Source: an uncultured Mycoplasmatota bacterium (GTDB lineage: Bacteria; Bacillota_I; Bacilli_A; RF39; UBA660). Taken from it: a stretch of 7,633 nucleotides of DNA. A model generated the notes under the pieces. It ran no database searches and was not told where the DNA came from. It saw only the letters and a program-made list of their open reading frames with translations. The position numbers and the translations under genes were made by a program. Within the stretch, counting starts at the first letter, position 1, and every line of letters starts with the position of its first letter. This document shows, piece by piece, positions 1 through 6,351 of the stretch. Where the stretch lies: positions 1 through 7,633 of the forward strand of contig CANDHX010000064.1 in assembly GCA_947384645.1 (NCBI GenBank). Direction: 5' to 3'.

Positions 1-45
1 ACACCTACAGTTACACTCTTTCCCTACACGACGCTCTTCCGATCT
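1..45 (+). other. Illumina sequencing adapter left on contig end
   Basis: Bases 13-45 match the 33-nt Illumina TruSeq Read 1 primer site exactly, from ACACTCTTTCC to CTCTTCCGATCT. Bases 1-4 (ACAC) match the end of the P5 arm, and bases 5-12 (CTACAGTT) sit exactly where an 8-base i5 index belongs. This is therefore library sequence and not genome. Genuine sequence starts at about base 46. The frame of the neighbouring transporter runs into the adapter and ends in the artificial residues RKSVV. Confidence 0.97.
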
Positions 46-704
46 ATGGGATAATCGAGTCCTATTATGAAATATAGAACTGAAGAGGCAAGAAAAAGTA
101 TAAGAGTGTCTATTAAAGTGCCTCTTATATAAGCTCTCATGTTTATACTCAACTTTCTTAAATATTCCAATGAGATTTTTCTATACTTAAAAGGTATTAG
201 ACGCCTTAAATAAGAATTGATTTGGCCGTAGTTATATAAGATGTAAAAACCGAATAGATGTACCAAACCGAACTTTAGTAAAAAGCCTAAAATACTGCTA
301 CATTTATCTATAATCGTACCGGCGTCAACTCTAGGCAAATCTCTAAACCCTTCTAAAAATGGAATGTCGTCGATTTTTTCTATATAAGTATTAAATAGTC
401 CAAATAGGTTCTCAATATTTGCTAAAATGATAGGTACTAATTTCCAAACGATAAAAGAATAGATAAGAACAGTGATGATGATTAATAATGTAATAGAGAG
501 TTTTTCATCGACTCTTTTCTTCATTTTTTTTAATAGAGGATAAAATATCCAAGCAAAAATATATCCGAACAAAATGGGCATTACGATGCCTATAAAAGTA
601 CAACAGATGTCGTATATTTTAATTAAACGGAGAAGAATAATCGCCGAAATGGCTATTAAAATCCAAGAAAGATAATAGAGATTATCTTTTAATTTCGATT
701 TCAT
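46..704 (-). CDS. AI-2E family transporter, C-terminus cut off by adapter
   Basis: This is a polytopic inner-membrane protein of the AI-2E/PerM family (PF01594 type), whose members export small molecules or ions; the substrate cannot be told from sequence. Hydrophobic segments lie at about residues 12-30, 36-58, 70-92, 140-160 and 196-216. The amphipathic middle region and the GLDYP stretch at the end fit the family, in which a conserved second half (the FNLIPYxGP region) should follow. Family members are usually about 340-380 residues, so roughly 130 or more are missing. Residues 1-219 are genuine; from Ile220 the codons are adapter-derived, and the apparent stop at 24-26 is artificial. The ATG at 704-702 has no clear Shine-Dalgarno, lying 15 nt after the stop of the small gene upstream, so coupled translation is possible. 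In many Bacillota recD2, an AI-2E gene and alaS are neighbours, so alaS may come next beyond the contig end. Confidence 0.85.
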
Positions 705-708
705 ATAT

Positions 709-734
709 TAAAAGGACTTCTATTTTAAGTCCTT
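709..734 (-). terminator. Hairpin spanning the end of the 48-residue gene, possible weak terminator
   Basis: Perfect 8-bp arms, AAGGACTT (712-719) and AAGTCCTT (727-734), enclose a 7-nt loop. On the minus strand the stem is followed by TTTTAATA, a short U-tract. The stop codon of the 48-residue gene (722-720) begins in the loop, and the 3' arm ends 7 nt before the transporter ATG. It could be a leaky terminator or a translational control hairpin between the two genes. Confidence 0.45.
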
Positions 735-866
735 CATCATTTTTGACATATCACTCGCTAATACTTTAGACTTAATAGGATGCATTTTGACATAAGAATA
801 CATCAAAGACCCTATGCCTAAGCTGGCAAGTACAATACTAATCATAGTTTTATTGGATTTTTTCAT
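720..866 (-). CDS. Small single-span membrane protein, 48 residues
   Basis: This short gene lies between recD2 and the transporter. Its ATG at 866-864 is preceded by a strong AAGGAG 8 nt upstream, and it ends with TAG at 722-720. The product begins MKKSNKTM, has one hydrophobic segment (about residues 8-26, ISIVLASLGIGSLMYSYV) and ends in a Met/Lys-rich tail (SKMMKDLK). The layout resembles small Bacillota proteins with an N-terminal membrane anchor and a short basic, Met-rich tail, but I cannot assign a family. The start is 38 nt after the recD2 stop with no terminator between, so the two are probably co-transcribed. The last codons form one arm of the hairpin at 712-734. The strong ribosome site is the main reason to accept it as real. 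Confidence 0.75.
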   Translation of the reverse strand: MKKSNKTMISIVLASLGIGSLMYSYVKMHPIKSKVLASDMSKMMKDLK

Positions 867-904
867 CTTTTCTTCTCCTTACTATCATTATTAGTATGGA
901 TAGA

Positions 905-3094
905 CTATTTTATTTTATTCAATAAAGTTTCGACTAAATTAGTTTTTCTATTTAAACTGTAATCGTTATTTGTTCCCATGTAGAAAGCTTTAGGACTTCC
1001 GAGCATCGTCAAACTTTTCTTTGCACGAGAAATTCCTGTATATAAAAGCTTATTGTAAAGCATCCTACCATAATTCATCACAACTGGCATTATGACGTGG
1101 TCGAATTCACTACCTTGGCTTTTATGAATCGTAATCGCATAGGCGTGTTTTAAATTTATCAAATCTTCTCTTTTATAATAGACGGCGGAACCATAAAAAT
1201 TGACGACTAAAACTTTATCTTTAGCACTAGGATTTGTCTCGACGACATAGCCAATATCTCCATTATAGATATTGTTATCGGGGTCGTTTACGAGTTGTAA
1301 GACTTTATCGCCCACTCTATAAATGACTTCTCCCATTCTTAATTCCCCCTTATTTTGGCTAGGAGGATTGAACAATCCTTGCAAAATGATGTTTAAGTTA
1401 TCTATGCCGTTTTCTCCCTTATACATAGGAGCTAATACTTGGATATTGGAGACATCGATTCCCTTTTTTATAGAGACTTTACAAATCTCTTTGATGGTAT
1501 CTTTTACCATGTGAGAATCTATTTCTAAAAAAGAAAAATCGTCTTTTCTAGATATGGACTCCTCGGCTAAATCGTGATTTTTGATATTCAAACAAAGATA
1601 TGGTATAGAACTGCCGGAAGATTGCCTATAAATTTCATGAAGAGGTACGTGATTAAACAGTTCGCTAGTTATCAAATCCGTTAAAATTAGACCAGGACCT
1701 ACACTTGGAAGCTGATTGTCATCTCCTACTATAACGAGCCTCACATTTTCGCATATTCCTTTTAATAAAGCATCGAATAGTTCTGTATCTATCATACTGG
1801 TTTCATCTATAATTATCAGTTTTTCATAATGTTTATTATATTCGTTATATTCGAATTTACCACTATTCTTGTCCCACTTTAAATAGCGATGAATAGTCAT
1901 AGCTGGAAGCCCAGTAAGCTCACATAATCTTTTAGCAGCTCTCCCTGTAGGTGCTAGAAGAGCAATCTCCTCGATAGCTGTTTTCTCTCCCATGGGATGC
2001 ATATCGATATATAGTCCAGCAATAGCTCTAACGATTGTCGTCTTACCTGTTCCTGGTCCCCCTGTTATGATAGTGATGTTTTCTTTTAAAGCCATTTTAA
2101 TAGCTTTTTTCTGGTCTTCATTATACGTTAATCTATTACTTTTGCTAAAATCTTCCAATCTTTTATCGAGATTATCGTACTTTTCTATAGAACGGTTTGC
2201 TATTCTATAAAGCGTATCGGCTATGTCGTTTTCCATTTTATAATAACCGTATAAAAAAATTTTATCATCTAATATCTTTATTTCTCTTTTTTTACTCAAT
2301 TTTTTTAAATATTCTTCTAATTCATCTTCGGAAAGTACTATATCGAACTTAGATAACTTGTCCCTTACTTCTTCCCTATATGAAAAAGTATCTCCCATAT
2401 CGAAAGAAAGCTCCTTTAAAGATTCGATAATACAAGCTTCGATTCTATTCTCATCTGTTTCATTATTCATATTAAAAAATACTTTATCCAAAGTTTTAAA
2501 CTCTATTTCGTTTATAAGACTGTAGACATTATCTTGTATAACATTTTTAACGCTCATTCCATAGATATTTAGAAGGTTCATAGCATCTCTCATCGTAAAT
2601 CCCAATTGAGTTAAATATATTATTACCTCATCGCTGCTTTGATATTTTACTATAGAATTATATATGCTCTCCATTTTTTTCTCTGTCATTTTTGGAACTA
2701 AGAGAAGTACTTCTTTGTTTTCTTTTATCTTGGTTAAAGCATCGCTTCCTAAAGTATTAACTATTTCTAGAGCTGTTTTCTCTCCACAACCTTTGACTAA
2801 ACTCGACGATAAAAAATCGATGACGGCATCTTTTCCTTCTGGTTTTATGTGTTCATAAGAAGAAACTTGAAATTGATATCCATATTTTCCATTCTCGACA
2901 TAAGTGCCGTGAAATATATAATTTTCTTCTAATACTAAATCATAAAAATATCCTGTAAAAGTTACCGTATGGTTTACTATGCCTTCGCTTATGTTATCGC
3001 TGGCTTCTTTTACTCTAAATAATCCTACTTTATATCCGTTTCTATTTGACGATTCAAATATTATTTTTTTAAATTTTCCTTTTATGTATTCCAA
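905..3094 (-). CDS. recD2: RecD2-type ATP-dependent 5'-3' DNA helicase
   Basis: This is a superfamily 1B helicase of the RecD2 type, which acts in the cytoplasm in DNA repair and replication-fork maintenance without RecBC. From the TTG start the protein has 729 residues, normal for the family. It has an N-terminal OB-like region (about 1-75, with the typical FKKIIFESSNRNGYKVGLFR opening), a helix-hairpin-helix region (about 90-190) and two RecA-like domains. Visible motifs are Walker A GGPGTGKTT (Lys351), Walker B DETSMID (Asp430-Glu431), GDDNQLPSVGPG (Gln461), the IYRQSSG motif, AITIHKSQGSEFDH (Gln660) and motif VI YTGISRAKK (Arg690); all catalytic positions are intact. A GTG three codons upstream is in frame, but the Shine-Dalgarno GAGGTG includes that GTG, so TTG at 3094 is the better start. 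It lies 59 nt after the rpn gene with no clear terminator between. Confidence 0.96.
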   Translation of the reverse strand: MEYIKGKFKKIIFESSNRNGYKVGLFRVKEASDNISEGIVNHTVTFTGYFYDLVLEENYIFHGTYVENGKYGYQFQVSSYEHIKPEGKDAVIDFLSSSLVKGCGEKTALEIVNTLGSDALTKIKENKEVLLLVPKMTEKKMESIYNSIVKYQSSDEVIIYLTQLGFTMRDAMNLLNIYGMSVKNVIQDNVYSLINEIEFKTLDKVFFNMNNETDENRIEACIIESLKELSFDMGDTFSYREEVRDKLSKFDIVLSEDELEEYLKKLSKKREIKILDDKIFLYGYYKMENDIADTLYRIANRSIEKYDNLDKRLEDFSKSNRLTYNEDQKKAIKMALKENITIITGGPGTGKTTIVRAIAGLYIDMHPMGEKTAIEEIALLAPTGRAAKRLCELTGLPAMTIHRYLKWDKNSGKFEYNEYNKHYEKLIIIDETSMIDTELFDALLKGICENVRLVIVGDDNQLPSVGPGLILTDLITSELFNHVPLHEIYRQSSGSSIPYLCLNIKNHDLAEESISRKDDFSFLEIDSHMVKDTIKEICKVSIKKGIDVSNIQVLAPMYKGENGIDNLNIILQGLFNPPSQNKGELRMGEVIYRVGDKVLQLVNDPDNNIYNGDIGYVVETNPSAKDKVLVVNFYGSAVYYKREDLINLKHAYAITIHKSQGSEFDHVIMPVVMNYGRMLYNKLLYTGISRAKKSLTMLGSPKAFYMGTNNDYSLNRKTNLVETLLNKIK

Positions 3095-3106
3095 GTAATT
3101 CACCTC
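3095..3106 (-). promoter_or_regulatory. Ribosome binding site that sets the recD2 start at TTG
   Basis: On the minus strand GAGGTG (3106-3101) is followed by the 6-nt spacer AATTAC and then TTG (3094-3092). The longer reading would start at the GTG inside this Shine-Dalgarno and would have no ribosome site of its own. The TTG reading also gives the N-terminus LEYIKGKF, as expected for RecD2. Confidence 0.7.
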
Positions 3107-3153
3107 AAATCATCAAAAATATTTTTCCTATAAAGAGCGCATTATCTTTAAAT

Positions 3154-4023
3154 TTACGGTTCTAACTGTTTTATTTCGTTATCGTTTAATTTTAACGTCT
3201 TTATTACTAACTCTTTATCTACCCCATTAGCGATAAGAGCCTTAGCATTTTCTATGCGAGTTTTTTCCATGCCGTGCTCTACACCGAGAGAATAAGACTC
3301 TTCTTTCAAGAGCTCTTCTTTGTCATAATAAAAGTAGTCGTCGATGTTTGAACTCAAATCGTATAGTTTACTCTTTATCTTTTCCATTAAGATATCACCT
3401 ACATATAACCCGTCTAATACTAACTTATCTTCACATACGAATATGTATAAAAGCCGTTCTAGTGAGTTTTCCTTTAACTTCTTGACATCAGTATACTCCA
3501 ATTCACTCAAATATTCTAGGTTTATATCTATTATTTTTGTCAAATTGTCCCGAGGTTTCATCGATTCTTCTTCGAAGTATCTCGAAACATATATAAATCT
3601 TTCGTCTTTAAACTGGTCATAGTCGTTTAGATTGATTTGGATTATAGGTTTTAAATCCTTATATCTGTTTATTTTACCAGGTTTTAACTGTTTTAAGACA
3701 AGGGCACATATATAACTTATATTTTTATAGTCCGTCTCGATTTTATGGACTGAATAGTTTATCTCTATGTTGTAGTAGAAGTCTTTATTCTGGGCGACCA
3801 AGTCTGCTTCACTATTTTTGCTGTTTTCAGATAATCCCAGTTTGATGTCGACGAGTTCGAAATCCTCTTCGATGTCTTTGGGTTCGAGTTTTAGAGCTGC
3901 TGCGATTATGGCAATCAAATAATCTTTAGAGTCTTTATCTCTTAATAGTTTCGTGGCATAGTAGTCTCTTAAGAATTTCTTAGTTCCCTTTTTTTCTTTT
4001 GTAATAGTAGTATCTTTTGTCAT
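3154..4023 (-). CDS. Rpn-family PD-(D/E)XK nuclease / PDDEXK_2 protein
   Basis: This 289-residue protein has the layout of the Rpn / PDDEXK_2 family (recombination-promoting nucleases, often labelled putative transposases). The N-terminal part (FLRDYYATKLLRDK) is the usual family opening. The nuclease core is at residues 59-90, with EADLVAQNKDFYYNIEIN giving Asp74 and Glu87. The third active-site position is Asn89, where Gln or Lys is usual, a mild oddity. The last 50 residues (GVEHGMEKTRIENAKAL, then NGVDKELVIKTL) match the helical C-terminal tail typical of the family. E. coli members cleave DNA, raise recombination and have been linked to phage defence. ATG at 4023 has an excellent AAGGAGG 7 nt upstream. 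A second good ribosome site inside the gene could give a 77-residue C-terminal product. No inverted repeats or target duplications were seen, so it is not shown to be mobile. Confidence 0.85.
   Translation of the reverse strand: MTKDTTITKEKKGTKKFLRDYYATKLLRDKDSKDYLIAIIAAALKLEPKDIEEDFELVDIKLGLSENSKNSEADLVAQNKDFYYNIEINYSVHKIETDYKNISYICALVLKQLKPGKINRYKDLKPIIQINLNDYDQFKDERFIYVSRYFEEESMKPRDNLTKIIDINLEYLSELEYTDVKKLKENSLERLLYIFVCEDKLVLDGLYVGDILMEKIKSKLYDLSSNIDDYFYYDKEELLKEESYSLGVEHGMEKTRIENAKALIANGVDKELVIKTLKLNDNEIKQLEP
3385..3400 (-). promoter_or_regulatory. Internal ribosome site and ATG within the Rpn gene (candidate short form)
   Basis: On the minus strand AGGTGA (3400-3395) is followed by a 7-nt spacer and an in-frame ATG (3387-3385, Met213 of the full protein). 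Translation from here would give a 77-residue protein (3387-3154), MEKIKSKLYD to NEIKQLEP, lacking the nuclease core and holding only the C-terminal helical region. Spacing and Shine-Dalgarno are as good as those of true starts in this window. That it is used is inference. Confidence 0.4.
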
Positions 4024-4106
4024 CGCTTATCCTCCTTTTTTGACTTAAGATACCTTTTTATTCTTTTTTTTAGATTGGAAAATATTTTTTATACCCTCTA
4101 ATTATT

Positions 4107-4135
4107 ATTATACCGGGTAGATTTTATTTTTCTCA
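4107..4135 (-). promoter_or_regulatory. Possible promoter for the rpn-recD2 unit
   Basis: A perfect -10 hexamer TATAAT lies at 4112-4107 on the minus strand in the gap between the upstream terminator and the rpn start. The -35 at 17-nt spacing (TGAGAA, 4135-4130) is poor. A second TATAAA lies at 4093-4088. The leader would be about 75-80 nt. The rest of the 164-nt gap holds only A/T-rich sequence and the terminator. Confidence 0.4.
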
Positions 4136-4154
4136 TCAAAAAGAACCTTTACAT

Positions 4155-4176
4155 AAAAAAATAGCACATTTGCTAT
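4155..4176 (-). terminator. Intrinsic terminator of the mtaB operon
   Basis: Arms ATAGCA (4161-4166) and TGCTAT (4171-4176) enclose a 4-nt loop. On the minus strand the stem is followed by a run of six to seven T. It lies 12 nt past the stop of the 59-residue gene and separates that unit from rpn. The stem is AT-rich and modest, but the U-run is good. Confidence 0.75.
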
Positions 4177-4187
4177 AATTTTTATTA

Positions 4188-4367
4188 TTATAATCTTATA
4201 TTTCCCTTTTCTTCTCCGTCGAAAAGTCTTAAATAACCACCCTTAACTAATGAAATAGATAGTCCAAACGTACTGAGACGTTTAAATGTGCGAACGACGA
4301 TGTTATGTCTTTTATTATCTTTAGAAGTATAAATTCCATTAAAAACTCGTGTTCTGTCATTTACCAT
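4188..4367 (-). CDS. Hypothetical small basic protein, 59 residues
   Basis: I do not recognise this gene. The ATG at 4367-4365 is preceded by AAGGTGA with a 5-nt spacer; a GTG three codons upstream lies inside that ribosome site and is a poorer choice. The product (MVNDRTRVFN to EEKGNIRL) has no signal peptide, membrane segment or cysteine. It is rich in Arg and Lys and alternates hydrophobic and polar residues, suggesting a small beta-rich fold (inference). It is the last gene of the unit with mtaB, 39 nt after the mtaB stop and 12 nt before the terminator, so it is probably expressed with the tRNA modification enzyme. No functional link to mtaB can be read from the sequence. Confidence 0.65.
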   Translation of the reverse strand: MVNDRTRVFNGIYTSKDNKRHNIVVRTFKRLSTFGLSISLVKGGYLRLFDGEEKGNIRL

Positions 4368-4406
4368 CTCAATCACCTTATTATTAGTATAAAAGTTTTC
4401 TAAAAA

Positions 4407-5696
4407 TTATTCAACACTTTCGTACTTTCCATTTACAACTAATTCGTCAACACTTTCGATTTTAACTCGTACTGTACTACCTTCTTCTAATTTTTTATCA
4501 GTATTGACCATTATATAATTAGAAGAATGTCCTCTAGAATACTCACTTTCACTATTTTCTATAATAATTGATAAACTCTTACCTATGAATTTCTTATAAT
4601 ATTCCCCTTCTAAACTTTTAGATAATTCTAATACTTTTTTTACTCTTTCTTTCTTTGTTTTTTCGTCTACGAAACCGTCTTTCATTTCTTCGGCTTTCGT
4701 TTTACTCCTAAGCGAAAAAGGGAATGTGTGTATCTTTGTAAATTTGACTTCCTGTAAAAATTTAAAAGTGTCTCCGAAGTCTTCATCTGTTTCATATGGA
4801 AATCCTACAATCAAATCCGTCGTAATACTTATATCTGGTCTTATGCTTCTTATAAGAGATATTTTATCGAGAAATTCACTCGTCGTATATTTTCTATTCA
4901 TGAGTCCTAATATCTTATCGCATCCAGACTGTAACGGTATATGTAAATGGTCGCATATCTTAGGATTATTTTTGAGTTCATCTATAAATTTATCGTTTAA
5001 CTCGGTTATTTCGATACTAGAAATTCTAATGCGTTTTAATTTTTCTAATTTGCTAATCATACGTATCAAATCTACTAAGTCGTAATCCGTTCCTCTTCCA
5101 TAGGAACCTGTATGAATTCCTGTTAAAACGATTTCGCTATGTCCTTTTTCCACTAGACACTCGATTTCCCTAAAAGCTACGTCTATATCCTTGCTTCTAA
5201 TATTGCCTCTCATATAGGGTATTATGCAATATGCACAAAAATTGTCACATCCATCTTGAATTTTAACAAAAGCTCTCGTTTTATCCTGCTCGTTTTGCAA
5301 CATCATATCTTCAAAAGGGACACATTTTAAATCATAAAATCGTTCGATATTCTTTTTATTCTTTATAAAATCGTTCACATAACTGACGATTTTTGATTTA
5401 TCTTTATTGCCGAGTAAAATGTTTACTCCCAAATCGAAAAGCGCCTTTTGATGATTTTGAGCACTACAACCGGCAACGACCAAAATGGCATCTTTACTTT
5501 TTTTACGAGCTAATCTTATCATATGTCTGCTTTTTGCATCGCTTTGGTTAGTCACGGAACAAGTATTGACTACAATCACATCAGGTTCATCATCTATTTT
5601 TACCTGTCTAAATCCATTTTCAATAAACTTCTCTTTTATAAATTCGCTTTCGTAACTGTTTACTTTACACCCGAGTGTCATTATACAAAACTTCAT
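4407..5696 (-). CDS. mtaB: tRNA t6A37 methylthiotransferase MtaB
   Basis: This radical-SAM enzyme adds a methylthio group to C2 of N6-threonylcarbamoyladenosine at position 37 of tRNAs reading ANN codons, giving ms2t6A. At 429 residues it has full family length. The N-terminal UPF0004/MTTase domain carries the three cysteines of the auxiliary 4Fe-4S cluster: Cys10 (MTLGCKVNSYES), Cys46 (VVNTCSVTNQSD) and Cys77 (VAGCSAQ). The radical-SAM motif CDNFCAYC gives Cys150, Cys154 and Cys157. A C-terminal TRAM region (about 370-429) binds tRNA. The TLGCKVNxYE opening and NTCxVT motif place it with MtaB rather than MiaB or RimO. ATG at 5696 has AAGGGAGG with a 5-nt spacer. It is the middle gene of a three-gene unit, 31 nt after the 171-residue gene. 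Confidence 0.95.
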   Translation of the reverse strand: MKFCIMTLGCKVNSYESEFIKEKFIENGFRQVKIDDEPDVIVVNTCSVTNQSDAKSRHMIRLARKKSKDAILVVAGCSAQNHQKALFDLGVNILLGNKDKSKIVSYVNDFIKNKKNIERFYDLKCVPFEDMMLQNEQDKTRAFVKIQDGCDNFCAYCIIPYMRGNIRSKDIDVAFREIECLVEKGHSEIVLTGIHTGSYGRGTDYDLVDLIRMISKLEKLKRIRISSIEITELNDKFIDELKNNPKICDHLHIPLQSGCDKILGLMNRKYTTSEFLDKISLIRSIRPDISITTDLIVGFPYETDEDFGDTFKFLQEVKFTKIHTFPFSLRSKTKAEEMKDGFVDEKTKKERVKKVLELSKSLEGEYYKKFIGKSLSIIIENSESEYSRGHSSNYIMVNTDKKLEEGSTVRVKIESVDELVVNGKYESVE

Positions 5697-5727
5697 AAAA
5701 ACCTCCCTTATTTAAAAAAAGTTAGAG

Positions 5728-6243
5728 TTACCTAACTAAGTTTTTCTGTAATACTTTTAAAGCTCTATAAAATTCTTCTTCAGATTCATAACTCATCATA
5801 ACTGCCTTAGGTAAATCGACGAGTTCCTGTGTACGGCTTTCTTTGTTATCTACTTTTTGGATTAATACGTCATCAAATCCACTATCGTATTCATCATCGT
5901 AATAGATGTTGTTAGAAGCTTTCTCTAAAAGTTCTTTATAACTGATAATTGCCGTATTTTCTTGCTCTTTTTCGTATTCACTTAAATCGATTGGTTTAGG
6001 TTTATAGTTGGCTTCCAATTCGTCTACTATCTTCGATAAAGATTTAACTGGCTCATTTTTAACCGGGCTCGTTTTGATAGTTGCCTTATTTTTAACAGGT
6101 TCTACGTCTTCATCTTCTATTTTAATCATATAGATTATGTAAACTAAAAGTACTATTAAAAGTAAAGTAACTGCGAAGAAGAAAAGATCGCTCCAGCCAA
6201 AAGATTTAAGTAATCCCCCAATAGTTAAGACAATATTTTCCAT
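5728..6243 (-). CDS. Membrane-anchored protein with acidic cytoplasmic tail, unknown function
   Basis: This is a 171-residue protein of no recognised family. One strong membrane segment lies at about residues 20-40 (LFFFAVTLLLIVLLVYIIYM). It is followed by an acidic stretch (KIEDEDVEPV) and a Lys/Pro/Val linker containing the repeats KTSPVKNEPVKS. After that comes a long acidic soluble region with the segments LSKIVDELEANYKPKPIDLS and YESEEEFYRALKVLQKNL. The lack of a cleavable signal peptide suggests a single-pass anchor with the tail in the cytoplasm, a topology like that of scaffold or adaptor proteins (for example ZipA/EzrA-like layouts), but no homology is claimed. ATG at 6243 is preceded by GGAAGAGG with a 4-nt spacer. 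It is the first gene after the promoter at 6321-6292 and shares the transcript with mtaB. Confidence 0.8.
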   Translation of the reverse strand: MENIVLTIGGLLKSFGWSDLFFFAVTLLLIVLLVYIIYMIKIEDEDVEPVKNKATIKTSPVKNEPVKSLSKIVDELEANYKPKPIDLSEYEKEQENTAIISYKELLEKASNNIYYDDEYDSGFDDVLIQKVDNKESRTQELVDLPKAVMMSYESEEEFYRALKVLQKNLVR

Positions 6244-6260
6244 AATACCTCTTCCTTAAT

Positions 6261-6278
6261 AGCAAACTAGAATTTGCT
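6261..6278 (-). other. Hairpin in the leader of the mtaB operon
   Basis: Arms AGCAAA (6261-6266) and TTTGCT (6273-6278) with a 6-nt loop lie between the predicted transcription start and the ribosome site of the 171-residue gene. There is no T-run, so it is not a terminator. It may stabilise the leader or simply be chance in AT-rich sequence. Confidence 0.3.
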
Positions 6279-6291
6279 CTTATGTAAATGT

Positions 6292-6321
6292 ATTATAGCA
6301 TACTTCACAACCTATTTGCAA
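6292..6321 (-). promoter_or_regulatory. Promoter of the 171-residue gene / mtaB operon
   Basis: On the minus strand the -35 is TTGCAA (6321-6316), the spacer is 18 nt, and the -10 is a perfect TATAAT (6297-6292) with an upstream TG one base away (extended -10, TGCTATAAT). Transcription would start near 6285, giving a leader of about 40 nt. This is the best promoter-like site in the window. Confidence 0.75.
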
Positions 6322-6351
6322 TCGTCTTACATACTGCTTGACACAAGTCAC

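Noticed and set aside
24..45. C-terminal residues RKSVV and stop of the transporter
   Set aside because: They are encoded by the Illumina adapter and are not a natural end of the protein.
1323..2858. Plus-strand open frames opposite recD2 (for example 1992-2210 and 2664-2858)
   Set aside because: They lie antisense to an intact helicase with all motifs, lack convincing ribosome sites, and their sequence is explained as the reverse frame of conserved motifs.
3154..4023. Rpn gene as part of an insertion sequence
   Set aside because: No terminal inverted repeats, flanking direct repeats or second transposition gene were seen around it.
4092..4119. TACCC/GGGTA inverted arms upstream of rpn
   Set aside because: The arms are only 5 bp with an 18-nt AT-rich gap, which is not distinguishable from chance.
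4726..5085. 119-codon plus-strand frame opposite mtaB
   Set aside because: It is antisense to the well-conserved MtaB coding sequence and has no family likeness.
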